Assembly: GCA_013204105.1 (NCBI GenBank)
Contig: JABMOM010000006.1
Location: 1 to 38,254, forward strand
Length of the DNA: 38,254 nucleotides
Direction: 5' to 3'
Source: Flavobacteriales bacterium
Lineage (GTDB): Bacteria; Bacteroidota; Bacteroidia; Flavobacteriales_G; Salibacteraceae
The notes under the pieces were generated by a model, which was not told where the DNA came from, did not search any database, and worked only from the letters and a program-made list of their open reading frames with translations. Position 1 is the first letter of the stretch, and the number at the start of each line of letters is the position of its first letter. Positions 7,495 to 15,386 of the stretch are shown in pieces. A program made the position numbers and the translations under genes.

Positions 7495-8325
7495 TCAATC
7501 CAATTCATCCAAATGGTCGACCGTGAAATAGTCTTCGGGCAAGACTACATTTAAATGGTAGTCAAAGTATTCGTACTGCTCGAGTAATCCCTTCTCATCG
7601 TATACCTGTATCAACATGGGAAGACCGTGTTCGGCATCCACATGCAACTTGATGTGCTTGCCATAGTAAATAGGAAGCTTGAGTTTCATTCCTCCGCAAT
7701 CGTCATGGTACTGGCTCACCCCTTCGTTGCGCTCGATGATTAAGTATGCCGAAATATTTAATTTACGGGCAATATCTAGGACCGTCTCTCCTTCCTCGCC
7801 AACATAGTCGCGAAACCCCCAATCATCCGCTGAAGCCTCAATTACAAACTCTTCATTGCCCTCCCGAACGACACGCCGGCAGTAAAACTTCTCCCCCATC
7901 AATTCATATTGATCCCGAATAATGCTGAAGATAAAGTTGCAACCTGCATCTGAAATGGTGTAGTGATTCAGTCCGCGAAAGATCTTTCCATTGATGTCTA
8001 AGGAGAGGTTTGTAAAGGGAAATCCATTGGAGATGTACCAAGCCTCTTCAGAAGATTGTTCAGTATCGTACAAGATGTAATGTCCTTTGTCGTGCATGCG
8101 ACCTGCGGCCTTAAAAGGACTCGGCTGGATGGTGAAATCAAACGAAGCAGTTACCATCTCCCCGTCTTGGCGCTCAACTTTCGCCGATCGGTACTGGACG
8201 TTCTTCATCTTTTCCCATTGGGCGTAGCTGTATTCGAAAATCTCGTCACAACTCACCGTATCTTGAGCATGCAGGAGCCCTACAGATGAAAGGAACATCA
8301 ATGATATAAGCAACAAGCGGCGCAT
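7495..8325 (-). CDS. DUF1571 family secreted protein with LysM-like segment
   Basis: A 276-residue protein with a signal peptide (about 1-20, ending LHAQ). The body matches the Bacteroidota DUF1571 pattern: Cys-x-x-x-x near the start, WEKMKNVQYRSAKVER, PFKAAGRMHDKG, and the block NGFPFTNLSLDINGKIF...NHYTISDAG. A LysM-like stretch follows (about 170-195, GETVLDIARKLNISAYLI), then a closing beta region ending in EDYFTVDHLD. The domain is related to lipoprotein-carrier-like beta folds, and a periplasmic or cell-wall role is likely, but no function has been assigned. A TACATTCG box sits exactly 4 nt before the ATG. It is not obviously linked to its neighbours. Confidence 0.78.
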   Translation of the reverse strand: MRRLLLISLMFLSSVGLLHAQDTVSCDEIFEYSYAQWEKMKNVQYRSAKVERQDGEMVTASFDFTIQPSPFKAAGRMHDKGHYILYDTEQSSEEAWYISNGFPFTNLSLDINGKIFRGLNHYTISDAGCNFIFSIIRDQYELMGEKFYCRRVVREGNEEFVIEASADDWGFRDYVGEEGETVLDIARKLNISAYLIIERNEGVSQYHDDCGGMKLKLPIYYGKHIKLHVDAEHGLPMLIQVYDEKGLLEQYEYFDYHLNVVLPEDYFTVDHLDELD

Positions 8326-8329
8326 AGGG

Positions 8330-8337
8330 CGAATGTA
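8330..8337 (-). promoter_or_regulatory. -7 promoter box abutting the DUF1571 gene start
   Basis: TACATTCG on the minus strand, then CCCT, then ATG (8325). The same 4-nt geometry, and the same T-to-C change at position 7, occur before 2597 and 9130. Confidence 0.5.
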
Positions 8338-8410
8338 GTAGCAATTATCACTGAGTCTACTTTGAGTTTTCCTTTGATTTTAACAGCCCTTGGATCCCAC
8401 GCTAAGCCCC

Positions 8411-8995
8411 TTAATCTCGCAGCATTTCGCTCAAGCTCTCAGCGGTCCATTTCCGCATCCCTTCGGAACGGTGTACGACGGTTCCAGTAGCATCAATGAT
8501 GAAAGTGGTGGGCAGAGAAGTGTACTGCAGTTCTGCGGCAGGATAAGATTGTATGATGTATACAGGAAGGTCCCAGCCTCTATCCGCTAGGAATGCTTTA
8601 ACCTTTTCTGGCTCCTCTGCACTGGCGATGATAAAGACGACATTCTCTTGCATAGCATCCGCCATGTCTACGATGTAAGGCATCTCCGCATTGCAAGGAG
8701 GACACCACGTCGCCCAAAAATTCAGGAAGATGGGCTTTCCAGCAAAGGATGACAACGCATGCTCGTCTCCATCAAGGTCTACCACCTTCCAATTCCAATT
8801 GGCTTCGGTCACAGGCACGGCCGCGTTGGCTTCTACGTTGCTGAAGAGTCCACTCATGAGGATGCCGCGTTGCAGCAAGATCCGACCATCCTTGGTCAAG
8901 ACCATGATGATCAATGCGAGGAATAGGACGTCGGTAAATTTTGACCAACGACTCTTGGCCTTGAACTTCTCCCAGTGTTTCTTCAAATAATTCAC
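8411..8995 (-). CDS. TlpA-type membrane-anchored thioredoxin-like protein
   Basis: An extracytoplasmic thiol-disulfide oxidoreductase of the TlpA/ResA type. It has an N-terminal basic segment (KKHWEKFKAKSRWSK), one membrane helix (VLFLALIIMVL), and a thioredoxin fold with the active site WATWCPPC, the cis-proline segment SLPTTFIID, and a C-terminal helix. Such proteins reduce disulfides in envelope proteins or during cytochrome c assembly. I chose the GTG at 8995 (194 residues) because homologues begin near the Lys-rich segment and a CACATTTG box lies exactly 4 nt upstream. An ATG at 9076 in the same frame would add 27 residues (MSSLWSYWTG...) without a recognisable role. The gene is divergent from arsS. 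Confidence 0.85.
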   Translation of the reverse strand: MNYLKKHWEKFKAKSRWSKFTDVLFLALIIMVLTKDGRILLQRGILMSGLFSNVEANAAVPVTEANWNWKVVDLDGDEHALSSFAGKPIFLNFWATWCPPCNAEMPYIVDMADAMQENVVFIIASAEEPEKVKAFLADRGWDLPVYIIQSYPAAELQYTSLPTTFIIDATGTVVHRSEGMRKWTAESLSEMLRD

Positions 8996-8999
8996 GCTG

Positions 9000-9007
9000 C
9001 AAATGTG
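9000..9007 (-). promoter_or_regulatory. -7 promoter box abutting the TlpA GTG start
   Basis: CACATTTG on the minus strand (one mismatch to TAnnTTTG), then CAGC, then GTG at 8995. The 4-nt spacing equals that of several other genes here and supports the GTG start. Confidence 0.4.
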
Positions 9008-9117
9008 CTTTGAATAAGGACGACCCAGTGTGAGATAGATTACAAACCCTGTCCAGTACGACCAAAGTGATGACATCTGGCTGCCTTAAATCGGAATGAG
9101 CAAAACCCGTCCACCCT

Positions 9118-9125
9118 TATCTTCG
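9118..9125 (+). promoter_or_regulatory. -7 promoter box abutting the arsS start
   Basis: TATCTTCG, then CCCG, then ATG at 9130. Box and spacing are identical to those before the haemoglobin gene at 2597. Confidence 0.5.
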
Positions 9126-9129
9126 CCCG

Positions 9130-10170
9130 ATGTCCACCCCTACCTTGCATCGAAAAGGCAGTCTACTCGCAGCCCCCGGCCAACAATTAAGCTTGTTAGA
9201 GCAAGTTCAAACGGCCGCTTTCACATCCAAGCTGAAAGAGACAGCGGCCTACCCGTTGCGACCAAATGCCTTGGAGGTATTGCAGCTAAACCTCGGCTAT
9301 CAATGCAATCAAACCTGCGCGCATTGCCACGTAGATGCAGGTCCCGACCGCAAGGAGGTTATGTCCAAAGAAACCATGGAAAAGATTGTTGAAGTCCTTT
9401 CCCATCATCCCATTGCCACCCTCGACCTCACCGGTGGCGCCCCCGAAATGAATCCAAATTTTCGGTGGTTTGTCGAGACCGTGCGCCCCTTGGTTGACGA
9501 ACTCATCGTCCGTTCGAACCTGACCATCTTCTCCGCGAATGCCCGCTTTCACGACATGCCGGCATTTTTTGCCGAACAACGGGTACGCGTGATTTCATCC
9601 TTGCCCTGCTATACCGAAGCCAATACAGACCGCCAACGCGGCAATGGCGTATTTCAGCGTTCGATCGAAGCGCTGCGTCAATTGAACCGCGTGGGCTACG
9701 CCCAGTCTGAAACAGGCCTCGAACTCGACCTCGTATTCAACCCCCAAGGAACTTCGCTGCCGGGTCCTCAAGCCGCTTTGGAGGCCGATTACAAACGCAT
9801 CTTGAAGGACGAGCACGACCTCAGCTTTGATCGCCTGTTCTGTATTACCAACCTTCCCATCAGTCGCTTTCTGGACAGCCTGGTCAAAGCGGATCGCTTG
9901 GAGGAATACATGCAAAAACTTGTCGACGCCTTCAATCCAAGCACTATTGCAGGCCTCATGTGCCGAAACACGCTTTCGGTCGGTTGGAACGGAAGGCTCT
10001 ACGATTGTGATTTCAACCAGATGCTTGACCTTGAAATCAAACGGGATTCTGGGCGTCACATCGACGACTTGGACCTCACCCAACTCGCTGATCGCGAGAT
10101 TGTTGTTCATCAACATTGCTTTGGTTGCACTGCAGGGGAAGGGTCCTCTTGTCAAGGAACATTGGTGTAA
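9130..10170 (+). CDS. arsS: Arsenosugar biosynthesis radical SAM protein ArsS
   Basis: A 346-residue radical SAM enzyme. The [4Fe-4S] ligands are the CxxxCxxC at Cys59, Cys63 and Cys66, inside the family signature CNQTCAHCHVDAGPDRKE. TGGAPEMNP follows as the SAM-binding glycine motif. The C-terminal half carries the Cys-rich block of the family: CRNTLSVGWNGRLYDCDFNQ and HCFGCTAGEGSSCQG. ArsS is thought to transfer the 5'-deoxyadenosyl group to a methylated arsenical during arsenosugar formation. The next gene encodes the family glycosyltransferase usually found with it, 9 bp downstream. The arsenite methyltransferase ArsM and other ars genes are not in the window. Some homologues carry selenocysteine near the C-terminus; here all such positions read as cysteine. 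Confidence 0.92.
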   Translation: MSTPTLHRKGSLLAAPGQQLSLLEQVQTAAFTSKLKETAAYPLRPNALEVLQLNLGYQCNQTCAHCHVDAGPDRKEVMSKETMEKIVEVLSHHPIATLDLTGGAPEMNPNFRWFVETVRPLVDELIVRSNLTIFSANARFHDMPAFFAEQRVRVISSLPCYTEANTDRQRGNGVFQRSIEALRQLNRVGYAQSETGLELDLVFNPQGTSLPGPQAALEADYKRILKDEHDLSFDRLFCITNLPISRFLDSLVKADRLEEYMQKLVDAFNPSTIAGLMCRNTLSVGWNGRLYDCDFNQMLDLEIKRDSGRHIDDLDLTQLADREIVVHQHCFGCTAGEGSSCQGTLV

Positions 10171-10175
10171 CTTTG
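10168..10175 (+). promoter_or_regulatory. -7 promoter box built on the arsS stop codon
   Basis: TAACTTTG is an exact TAnnTTTG match whose first three bases are the arsS stop codon. It is followed by TCTT and the GTG start at 10180. The glycosyltransferase gene may thus have its own leaderless promoter as well as read-through from arsS. Confidence 0.4.
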
Positions 10176-10179
10176 TCTT

Positions 10180-10803
10180 GTGACGGATAACGATCGACTC
10201 ATCATTTTTGTGAAAAACCTGGAGAAAGGCCGTGTAAAAACGCGGCTCGCTGCTGATTTGGGAGACGAGCAAGCGATGAACATCTACCACAAATTGCTGG
10301 TCTACACCCGAGAGATCACCAAGCAGCTCAATGCCGACAAAATGGTCTATTACTCGGATAGCATTGATAACAATGACCTTTGGGACAACATGCTTTTTGG
10401 AAAACGCCTGCAAGAGGGTTCGGACTTAGGAGAGCGCATGCAAAATGCCTTAGCGGAAGCCTTCGCGGCGGGAAAACAGCGGGTCATCATCATCGGCAGC
10501 GATTGTCTGGAACTCGAGACCTACATGATCAAAGAAGCCTTTGCCGTTTTGGAGAACAACGATGTGGTACTCGGACCTGCTAAAGATGGCGGCTACTATT
10601 TACTCGGTATGAAAAAGTTCCTTCCTACCCTCTTCGAGGACAAGGAGTGGAGTACGCCTGATCTTTTGATGGATACCATTCTCGACCTAAAGAAGATGAA
10701 CGCCAAGTATTACCTGCTCAAAACCCTGAACGACATCGATACGGCCGCAGACCTCGAAGGTCTTGATAAGTTCCCTGAGCAGAAAGGAGAAGACTGGTTT
10801 TAA
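10180..10803 (+). CDS. TIGR04282-family arsenosugar biosynthesis glycosyltransferase
   Basis: A 207-residue nucleotidyl-/glycosyltransferase-like protein of the TIGR04282 type. The start LIIFVKNLEKGRVKTRLA, the middle VIIIGSDCLELE, and LGPAKDGGYYLLGMK are the family landmarks (nucleotide-sugar binding loop, acidic metal site, Asp-Gly-Gly-Tyr-Tyr loop). The family is found with ArsS and is proposed to act on the sugar part of arsenosugars. The start is GTG at 10180, since no in-frame ATG precedes the conserved LIIFVK strand. Spacing to arsS is only 9 bp. The C-terminus LNDIDTAADLEGL is also typical. Confidence 0.88.
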   Translation: MTDNDRLIIFVKNLEKGRVKTRLAADLGDEQAMNIYHKLLVYTREITKQLNADKMVYYSDSIDNNDLWDNMLFGKRLQEGSDLGERMQNALAEAFAAGKQRVIIIGSDCLELETYMIKEAFAVLENNDVVLGPAKDGGYYLLGMKKFLPTLFEDKEWSTPDLLMDTILDLKKMNAKYYLLKTLNDIDTAADLEGLDKFPEQKGEDWF

Positions 10804-10821
10804 ATCTGCTTCTTTGCAGCG

Positions 10822-12753
10822 ATGTGTGGCATTCTCGGACGCATAGAACTCGGTAAGAACACAGCGGCCTTCAGTGACCTCAAGGCGCTGACGAATACCC
10901 TTGCACATCGTGGCCCCGATCACCAAGGACACCTTATAGATCCTCCAGTAGCCTTAGGGCACGCGCGACTCTCCATCATCGACCTCGACAAACGTTCGCA
11001 TCAACCGATGACCGATCTCAGTGGTCGCTATACGCTTGTATTCAATGGCGAGATCTACAACTACAAAGAATTACGCCAAGAGTGCGAACAACTCGGTTAC
11101 CGCTTCAAGACCCAAAGTGATACCGAAGTTTTACTCGTGCTCTACCTTCATTTCGGTGAAGCTTGTCTCCCCAAGTTGAATGGCTTCTTCTCTTTCGGAA
11201 TCTACGATCGCAAAGAGAAAATGGTCTTTCTGGCCAGGGACCGTTTTGGAATCAAGCCACTGCTCTACTTCGCAGATGAGAAAAGCTTTGGTTTCGCTTC
11301 TGAACTTAGGACCTTGATGAAAATGGGGTTCAAAAAGCAAATTGACAAGGTTTCCCTTTTCACCTATTTCAAGTTCAACTACATCCCTGCGCCTAATACG
11401 ATCCTATGCGATCACTATAAGCTGGAGCCCGGACATTCGCTCAAGGTGAAATGGAGCGGTGATACCATCCAGACCGAAAAGACGAAATGGTATACGGTCC
11501 CGTATGACCCTAACGAGGAAAAGGACCTGAGTGCGCACGACTACAAGCAAGCCCAAAAGGTGCTGAAGCGTTTCTTGCGTGAGTCTGTTCGCAGAAGACT
11601 TGTCGCCGATGTTCCTGTGGGAACTTTCTTGAGCGGCGGAATCGATTCGAGCATCATCACGGCCCTTGCGTCCGAAGAGAAAAGCGACATCGAATCCTTC
11701 AGCATCGGATTTCCGGATCAACCCTACTTTGACGAGACACAGTATGCACAGCGCGTAGCGAAACACTTGGGTGTAAAACATCACATCTTCAATGTGCGCA
11801 ATGAAGAACTCCTGGATTCAGCAGAGCAAGTGCTGGAGCACCTCGACGAACCTTTTGCAGATTCCTCTGCCCTCAACGTCAACCTACTCGCCAAGTATAC
11901 ACGCCAACACGTCAAAGTCGCGCTCAGTGGCGACGGAGGAGACGAGCTCTTTGGAGGCTATCACAAACACGGCGCAGAATTTCAGATACGCAACGCGAAG
12001 CTGCTCGAACATTCCGTGGGAAACATGAAGGGGCTTTGGGATCGATTGCCCGCCTCTAGAAATGGACGGATTGGAAATACGGTGCGCCAACTTCAAAAGT
12101 TCGCAGACGGCTACCAACTCTCTCACCGCGATCGTTACTGGCGATGGGTTGGGATACTTACGGAAGAGGAAGCCAATTACTTTCTGCGAGAGCCCATGCT
12201 CGCACGAGATCAACGCTTGTCAGACGATGCGCATGCATTCAAGAAGCGCAAAGACAATTTACTGAAGCACATTTCCAAGCAAGGCACCTTGAACGAGGTT
12301 TTGTTGAGCGACATGCTCATGGTCTTGCCCAACGACATGCTCTACAAGGTCGACAGTATGTCGATGGCGCATTCACTTGAAGTAAGGACTCCCATGCTCG
12401 ATCAGCATGTAGTGAAGCACGCCTTTCGCCTCCCCGTCATGTTCAAGGTGAACCATGGCATGAAAAAGAAAATCCTGCAAGACAGCTACCGCGATGTATT
12501 GCCTGCAGAGGTGTTTTCCAGAAAGAAAAAGGGCTTTGAAGTCCCGTTGTTGGATTGGTTCCGAGGGCCCATGAAACAGCGCTTCCAAGAGCTCAGCGAA
12601 GACATTGAGCTCTTGGAAGATCAAGGCCTCTTCAACCCTAACGCTGTTTTCAACTTGAGAAAGAAACTGTATTCGAACAATCCCGGAGATGCTCCGGCCA
12701 GCGCTTGGGCATTCGTGGTCTTTCAATCTTGGTATAAGAAGCACATGCAATGA
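10822..12753 (+). CDS. asnB: Glutamine-hydrolysing asparagine synthase (AsnB-type)
   Basis: A 643-residue two-domain enzyme. The N-terminal Ntn glutaminase domain begins with the nucleophile Cys2 (MCGILG) and holds HRGPD, LGHARLSIIDL and FNGEIYN. The C-terminal synthetase domain carries the ATP-binding PP-loop SGGIDSS near residue 271 and SGDGGDELFGGY. It would hydrolyse glutamine and transfer ammonia to a beta-aspartyl-AMP. It overlaps the following glycosyltransferase gene by 4 nt (ATGA) and heads a polysaccharide locus. AsnB paralogues in such loci often amidate uronic acids or other carboxylates rather than make free asparagine, so the physiological substrate is open. A TCTTTG-like box 5 nt before the ATG is a weak promoter candidate. 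Confidence 0.92.
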   Translation: MCGILGRIELGKNTAAFSDLKALTNTLAHRGPDHQGHLIDPPVALGHARLSIIDLDKRSHQPMTDLSGRYTLVFNGEIYNYKELRQECEQLGYRFKTQSDTEVLLVLYLHFGEACLPKLNGFFSFGIYDRKEKMVFLARDRFGIKPLLYFADEKSFGFASELRTLMKMGFKKQIDKVSLFTYFKFNYIPAPNTILCDHYKLEPGHSLKVKWSGDTIQTEKTKWYTVPYDPNEEKDLSAHDYKQAQKVLKRFLRESVRRRLVADVPVGTFLSGGIDSSIITALASEEKSDIESFSIGFPDQPYFDETQYAQRVAKHLGVKHHIFNVRNEELLDSAEQVLEHLDEPFADSSALNVNLLAKYTRQHVKVALSGDGGDELFGGYHKHGAEFQIRNAKLLEHSVGNMKGLWDRLPASRNGRIGNTVRQLQKFADGYQLSHRDRYWRWVGILTEEEANYFLREPMLARDQRLSDDAHAFKKRKDNLLKHISKQGTLNEVLLSDMLMVLPNDMLYKVDSMSMAHSLEVRTPMLDQHVVKHAFRLPVMFKVNHGMKKKILQDSYRDVLPAEVFSRKKKGFEVPLLDWFRGPMKQRFQELSEDIELLEDQGLFNPNAVFNLRKKLYSNNPGDAPASAWAFVVFQSWYKKHMQ

Positions 12754-13964
12754 GCGAAGGGAAGGAGAAAATACGCGTACTGAGGATCATCAACCGATTC
12801 AATTTGGGTGGCCCGACGTTCAACGTTGCTTATTTAACGCGCTACCTCGAGCATCCCTTTGAGACCAAATTAGTAGGTGGCCTCAAGGACGAAAGCGAAG
12901 CATCCTCGGAGTTCATCCTGCAGCGCTTGGAGATTGAACCCATCATCATTTCTGAGATGAAACGCAGTATCTCACCTATCCACGATTTCAAAGCCTACCG
13001 AGAGATTGAAGCCATCATCCGAGATTATCGCCCCCACATTGTGCACACCCATGCTTCAAAGGCTGGTACCATAGGACGGCTCGCAGCGCATCGCAATGGC
13101 GTGCCGATCATCTTGCACACCTTTCACGGACACGTGTTCCACTCCTACTTTAACTCCTTCACCACCTACGTATACAAACGCATTGAACGCTATTTAGCAA
13201 AGCGATCAACGCGCATCATAGCGATCAGCGACATTCAGCGCTATGAACTCGGGGTCCTGCATAGAATTACTCGTCAAGAAAAGATCGAGGTGATCCCCCT
13301 CGGATTCGACCTGCATCGGTTCCAGGAAAATCAAGCGCAAAAGCGAGCGGCCTTTAGAACCCAATACGGACTTAATGATGAGCACGTAGCCATCGGTGTG
13401 ATCGGAAGATTGGTGCCGATCAAGAACCACAAAATGTTCATTGACGCCATCCATTCCCTTTCTAAAACGCACCCTCAAGCACGCTTTTTCATTGTAGGAG
13501 GCGGCGAACTCGATGCGGACTTAAGGGGATACTGCGAAAAAATAGGACTTGGATACAGGTGGATGGAGCCTCCCACAGAGGATGCGCCGCTCGCGTTCAC
13601 CTCTTGGATCAAGGAAGTAGACGTGGCAATCGCAGGATTGGATGTGGTGGCCCTCACTTCACTCAATGAAGGCACGCCTGTTAGCCTGATCGAAGCACAA
13701 GCTGCCGAAAAACCAGTGGTATCCTCGCGCGTCGGAGGCATCGAAGACATCGTGGTGGAAGGTGGCTCTGCCCTGCTCTGCGAAGTTGGAGACACCCAAC
13801 GAATGGTCGTCCACTTGCAACGCCTCATCGAAGATCCAAAGCGCAGGCATGCCATGGGCAAGGTAGGCAGGGCGCACGTAGCTGAACAATACAGCTTCAA
13901 ACGACTGGTAGATGATATGCATAACCTTTACCACACCTTATTGCGCGAAAAAGGAATTCTGTAA
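12750..13964 (+). CDS. Glycosyltransferase family 4 (GT-B fold)
   Basis: A 404-residue GT-B glycosyltransferase. The N-terminal acceptor domain begins IRVLRIINRFNLGGPTFNVAYL and includes HIVHTHASKAGTIGRLAA and HTFHGHVFHSY. The C-terminal nucleotide-sugar domain has IGVIGRLVPIKNH, FFIVGGGELDADL and the ExxxxxxxE signature NEGTPVSLIEAQ, followed by EKPVVSSRVGGIEDIV. It would add one sugar to a lipid-linked intermediate on the cytosolic face. Coupled to asnB by an ATGA overlap and followed 51 bp later by the export lipoprotein. Donor and linkage cannot be predicted. Confidence 0.92.
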   Translation: MSEGKEKIRVLRIINRFNLGGPTFNVAYLTRYLEHPFETKLVGGLKDESEASSEFILQRLEIEPIIISEMKRSISPIHDFKAYREIEAIIRDYRPHIVHTHASKAGTIGRLAAHRNGVPIILHTFHGHVFHSYFNSFTTYVYKRIERYLAKRSTRIIAISDIQRYELGVLHRITRQEKIEVIPLGFDLHRFQENQAQKRAAFRTQYGLNDEHVAIGVIGRLVPIKNHKMFIDAIHSLSKTHPQARFFIVGGGELDADLRGYCEKIGLGYRWMEPPTEDAPLAFTSWIKEVDVAIAGLDVVALTSLNEGTPVSLIEAQAAEKPVVSSRVGGIEDIVVEGGSALLCEVGDTQRMVVHLQRLIEDPKRRHAMGKVGRAHVAEQYSFKRLVDDMHNLYHTLLREKGIL

Positions 13965-14015
13965 AACCGAACTAAAAAAACATTTACTTTGCAATTCAAA
14001 GTGCTTTCTAAGAAT

Positions 14016-14807
14016 ATGAAAATTCAACCAAAAACCCTCATCGCCCTGCTGTTGTTTGCAGGTTTGATGTCGAGCTGTCGACTCTTCGATCCGAGTATAA
14101 TGCTCAAAACCAAGAGAGACTACTCTTTTGCGGTGGCCAGCGATACGATTCCTGATGATTATATCATCCAGCCCGGTGACATCCTCATGTTTCGTCTTTT
14201 TTCCAACCAAGGATTCAAGATCATCGACCTTACTTCCCTCGACGATGGGTCACGTGTCAATGCTGGCTTGAACAACCAAAATGCATTCACCTACCTCATC
14301 GAGGCAGATAGTTCCCTCAACCTTCCGATTATCGGTCGGGCAAAAGTGGCGGGACTGAACCTGAAAGAGGCAGAAACCTTTCTTGAAGACAAGTACAGCA
14401 ATTACTACAACGACCCCTTCGTGATGCTGCAAGTCAATAACCGAAGGGTCATCGTCTACCCCGGGGCAGGTGGGGCAGCGCAAGTGATCAACATCAAGAA
14501 CGAATACACTACTATCATTGAAGCGCTCGCCTTATCTGGCGGCATCTCATCCGGAGGCAAGGCACATAAGATCAAAGTCTTACGAGGAAACCTCGACGAT
14601 CCTCAAGTGTTTCGATTGGACCTAAGTACCGTTGAAGGCATGAAAGAAGCCAACCTCGTTTACATACGCGCCAACGACATTATTTACGTAGAACCATCCT
14701 ACTTCGCAGGAAAGCAAATCCTCCAGACTACGTCATCCATCCTTGGTCTCTTCTCTTCACTTATCGTCACCTACTTCCTAATCGTTCAAGTCACCAACAC
14801 GCCCTAA
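14016..14807 (+). CDS. Wza-like polysaccharide export lipoprotein
   Basis: The protein has 263 residues from the ATG at 14016. That start gives a proper lipoprotein signal: a basic MKIQPK, a hydrophobic core, then GLMSSC with the lipid-bearing cysteine near residue 21. A TTG at 13989 would add nine residues and spoil the signal. The mature part holds the poly_export motif DYIIQPGDILMFRLF and an SLBB-like domain (VIVYPGAGGAAQVINI, LALSGGI), and ends in a hydrophobic helix LFSSLIVTYFLIVQV that may cross the outer membrane, as in Wza. It pairs with the Wzc-like protein directly downstream (6 bp gap) to form the export channel. A TTACTTTG box at 13984-13991 (one mismatch) could start this unit. 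Confidence 0.88.
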   Translation: MKIQPKTLIALLLFAGLMSSCRLFDPSIMLKTKRDYSFAVASDTIPDDYIIQPGDILMFRLFSNQGFKIIDLTSLDDGSRVNAGLNNQNAFTYLIEADSSLNLPIIGRAKVAGLNLKEAETFLEDKYSNYYNDPFVMLQVNNRRVIVYPGAGGAAQVINIKNEYTTIIEALALSGGISSGGKAHKIKVLRGNLDDPQVFRLDLSTVEGMKEANLVYIRANDIIYVEPSYFAGKQILQTTSSILGLFSSLIVTYFLIVQVTNTP

Positions 14808-14813
14808 TCCCTC

Positions 14814-15386
14814 ATGGACGCCCCTATCGCAAACCCAACACACGAGGCACCCGCGGGCAGCAATGCGGATGGAGGCCAAAGCATCGACTTTGACCTAGGC
14901 CTATTGATCCATATCCTGCGGAAGAGCTGGTATTGGATGGTGTTGATCGTAGCCTTGTTCATGGGTGGGGCCTTTACCTACATCCACTACACCCAGCCGA
15001 TCTATGAAGCTTCCAGCGTAATCCAAATCGTAAAGGAAAACCAAGCCAATCGCCTGCTCAACGTCCAGGAATTTCATGAATCTGAAGACATTTCCAAGGA
15101 CATAGAATTGTTGCGCTCAGAAGAGTTCTTCAAACGCGTCATTGAAAGCTTAGACATGAGCATCAGCTATTACGCAGAAGGTGAGATCCTCCGCAACGAG
15201 CGCTTCAGGAACAGTCCATACGACATCAAATGCGCCAACCTGGACCCCTTGCTTTACGACCACCCGATCTACATCGATTTTGAGACCAACACCACTGGCA
15301 CCATCACCTTACCTCGCTCCAAAGATGCCGTCATACCCTTTGTGGTCGGTGACACCGTGGAAGCCGAAGGCATCATTTCCAAGTGA
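14814..15386 (+). CDS. Wzc-like polysaccharide co-polymerase/tyrosine kinase, N-terminal part
   Basis: A 190-residue ORF with the Wzz-type chain-length domain start: FDLGLLIHILRKSWYWMVLIVALF (first membrane helix about 39-58) and HYTQPIYEASSVIQI, then ELLRSEEFFKRVI. It stops at 15384-15386 after VEAEGIISK, where the next ORF begins on a GTGA overlap in the -1 frame. Joined across the break the text reads EGIISK-VTDRFISNFL, as expected for one continuous Wzc-like protein. The bases AAGTGACG would become AAG GTG ACG with one extra G. The simplest reading is a one-base deletion or a sequencing error in a single 830-residue gene. Two translationally coupled polypeptides remain possible. Confidence 0.75.
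   Translation: MDAPIANPTHEAPAGSNADGGQSIDFDLGLLIHILRKSWYWMVLIVALFMGGAFTYIHYTQPIYEASSVIQIVKENQANRLLNVQEFHESEDISKDIELLRSEEFFKRVIESLDMSISYYAEGEILRNERFRNSPYDIKCANLDPLLYDHPIYIDFETNTTGTITLPRSKDAVIPFVVGDTVEAEGIISK

Noticed and set aside
9595-10413. 272-residue minus-strand ORF opposite arsS and the glycosyltransferase
   Set aside because: It lies fully antisense to two recognised genes and has no family features; its length reflects codon bias of the sense genes.
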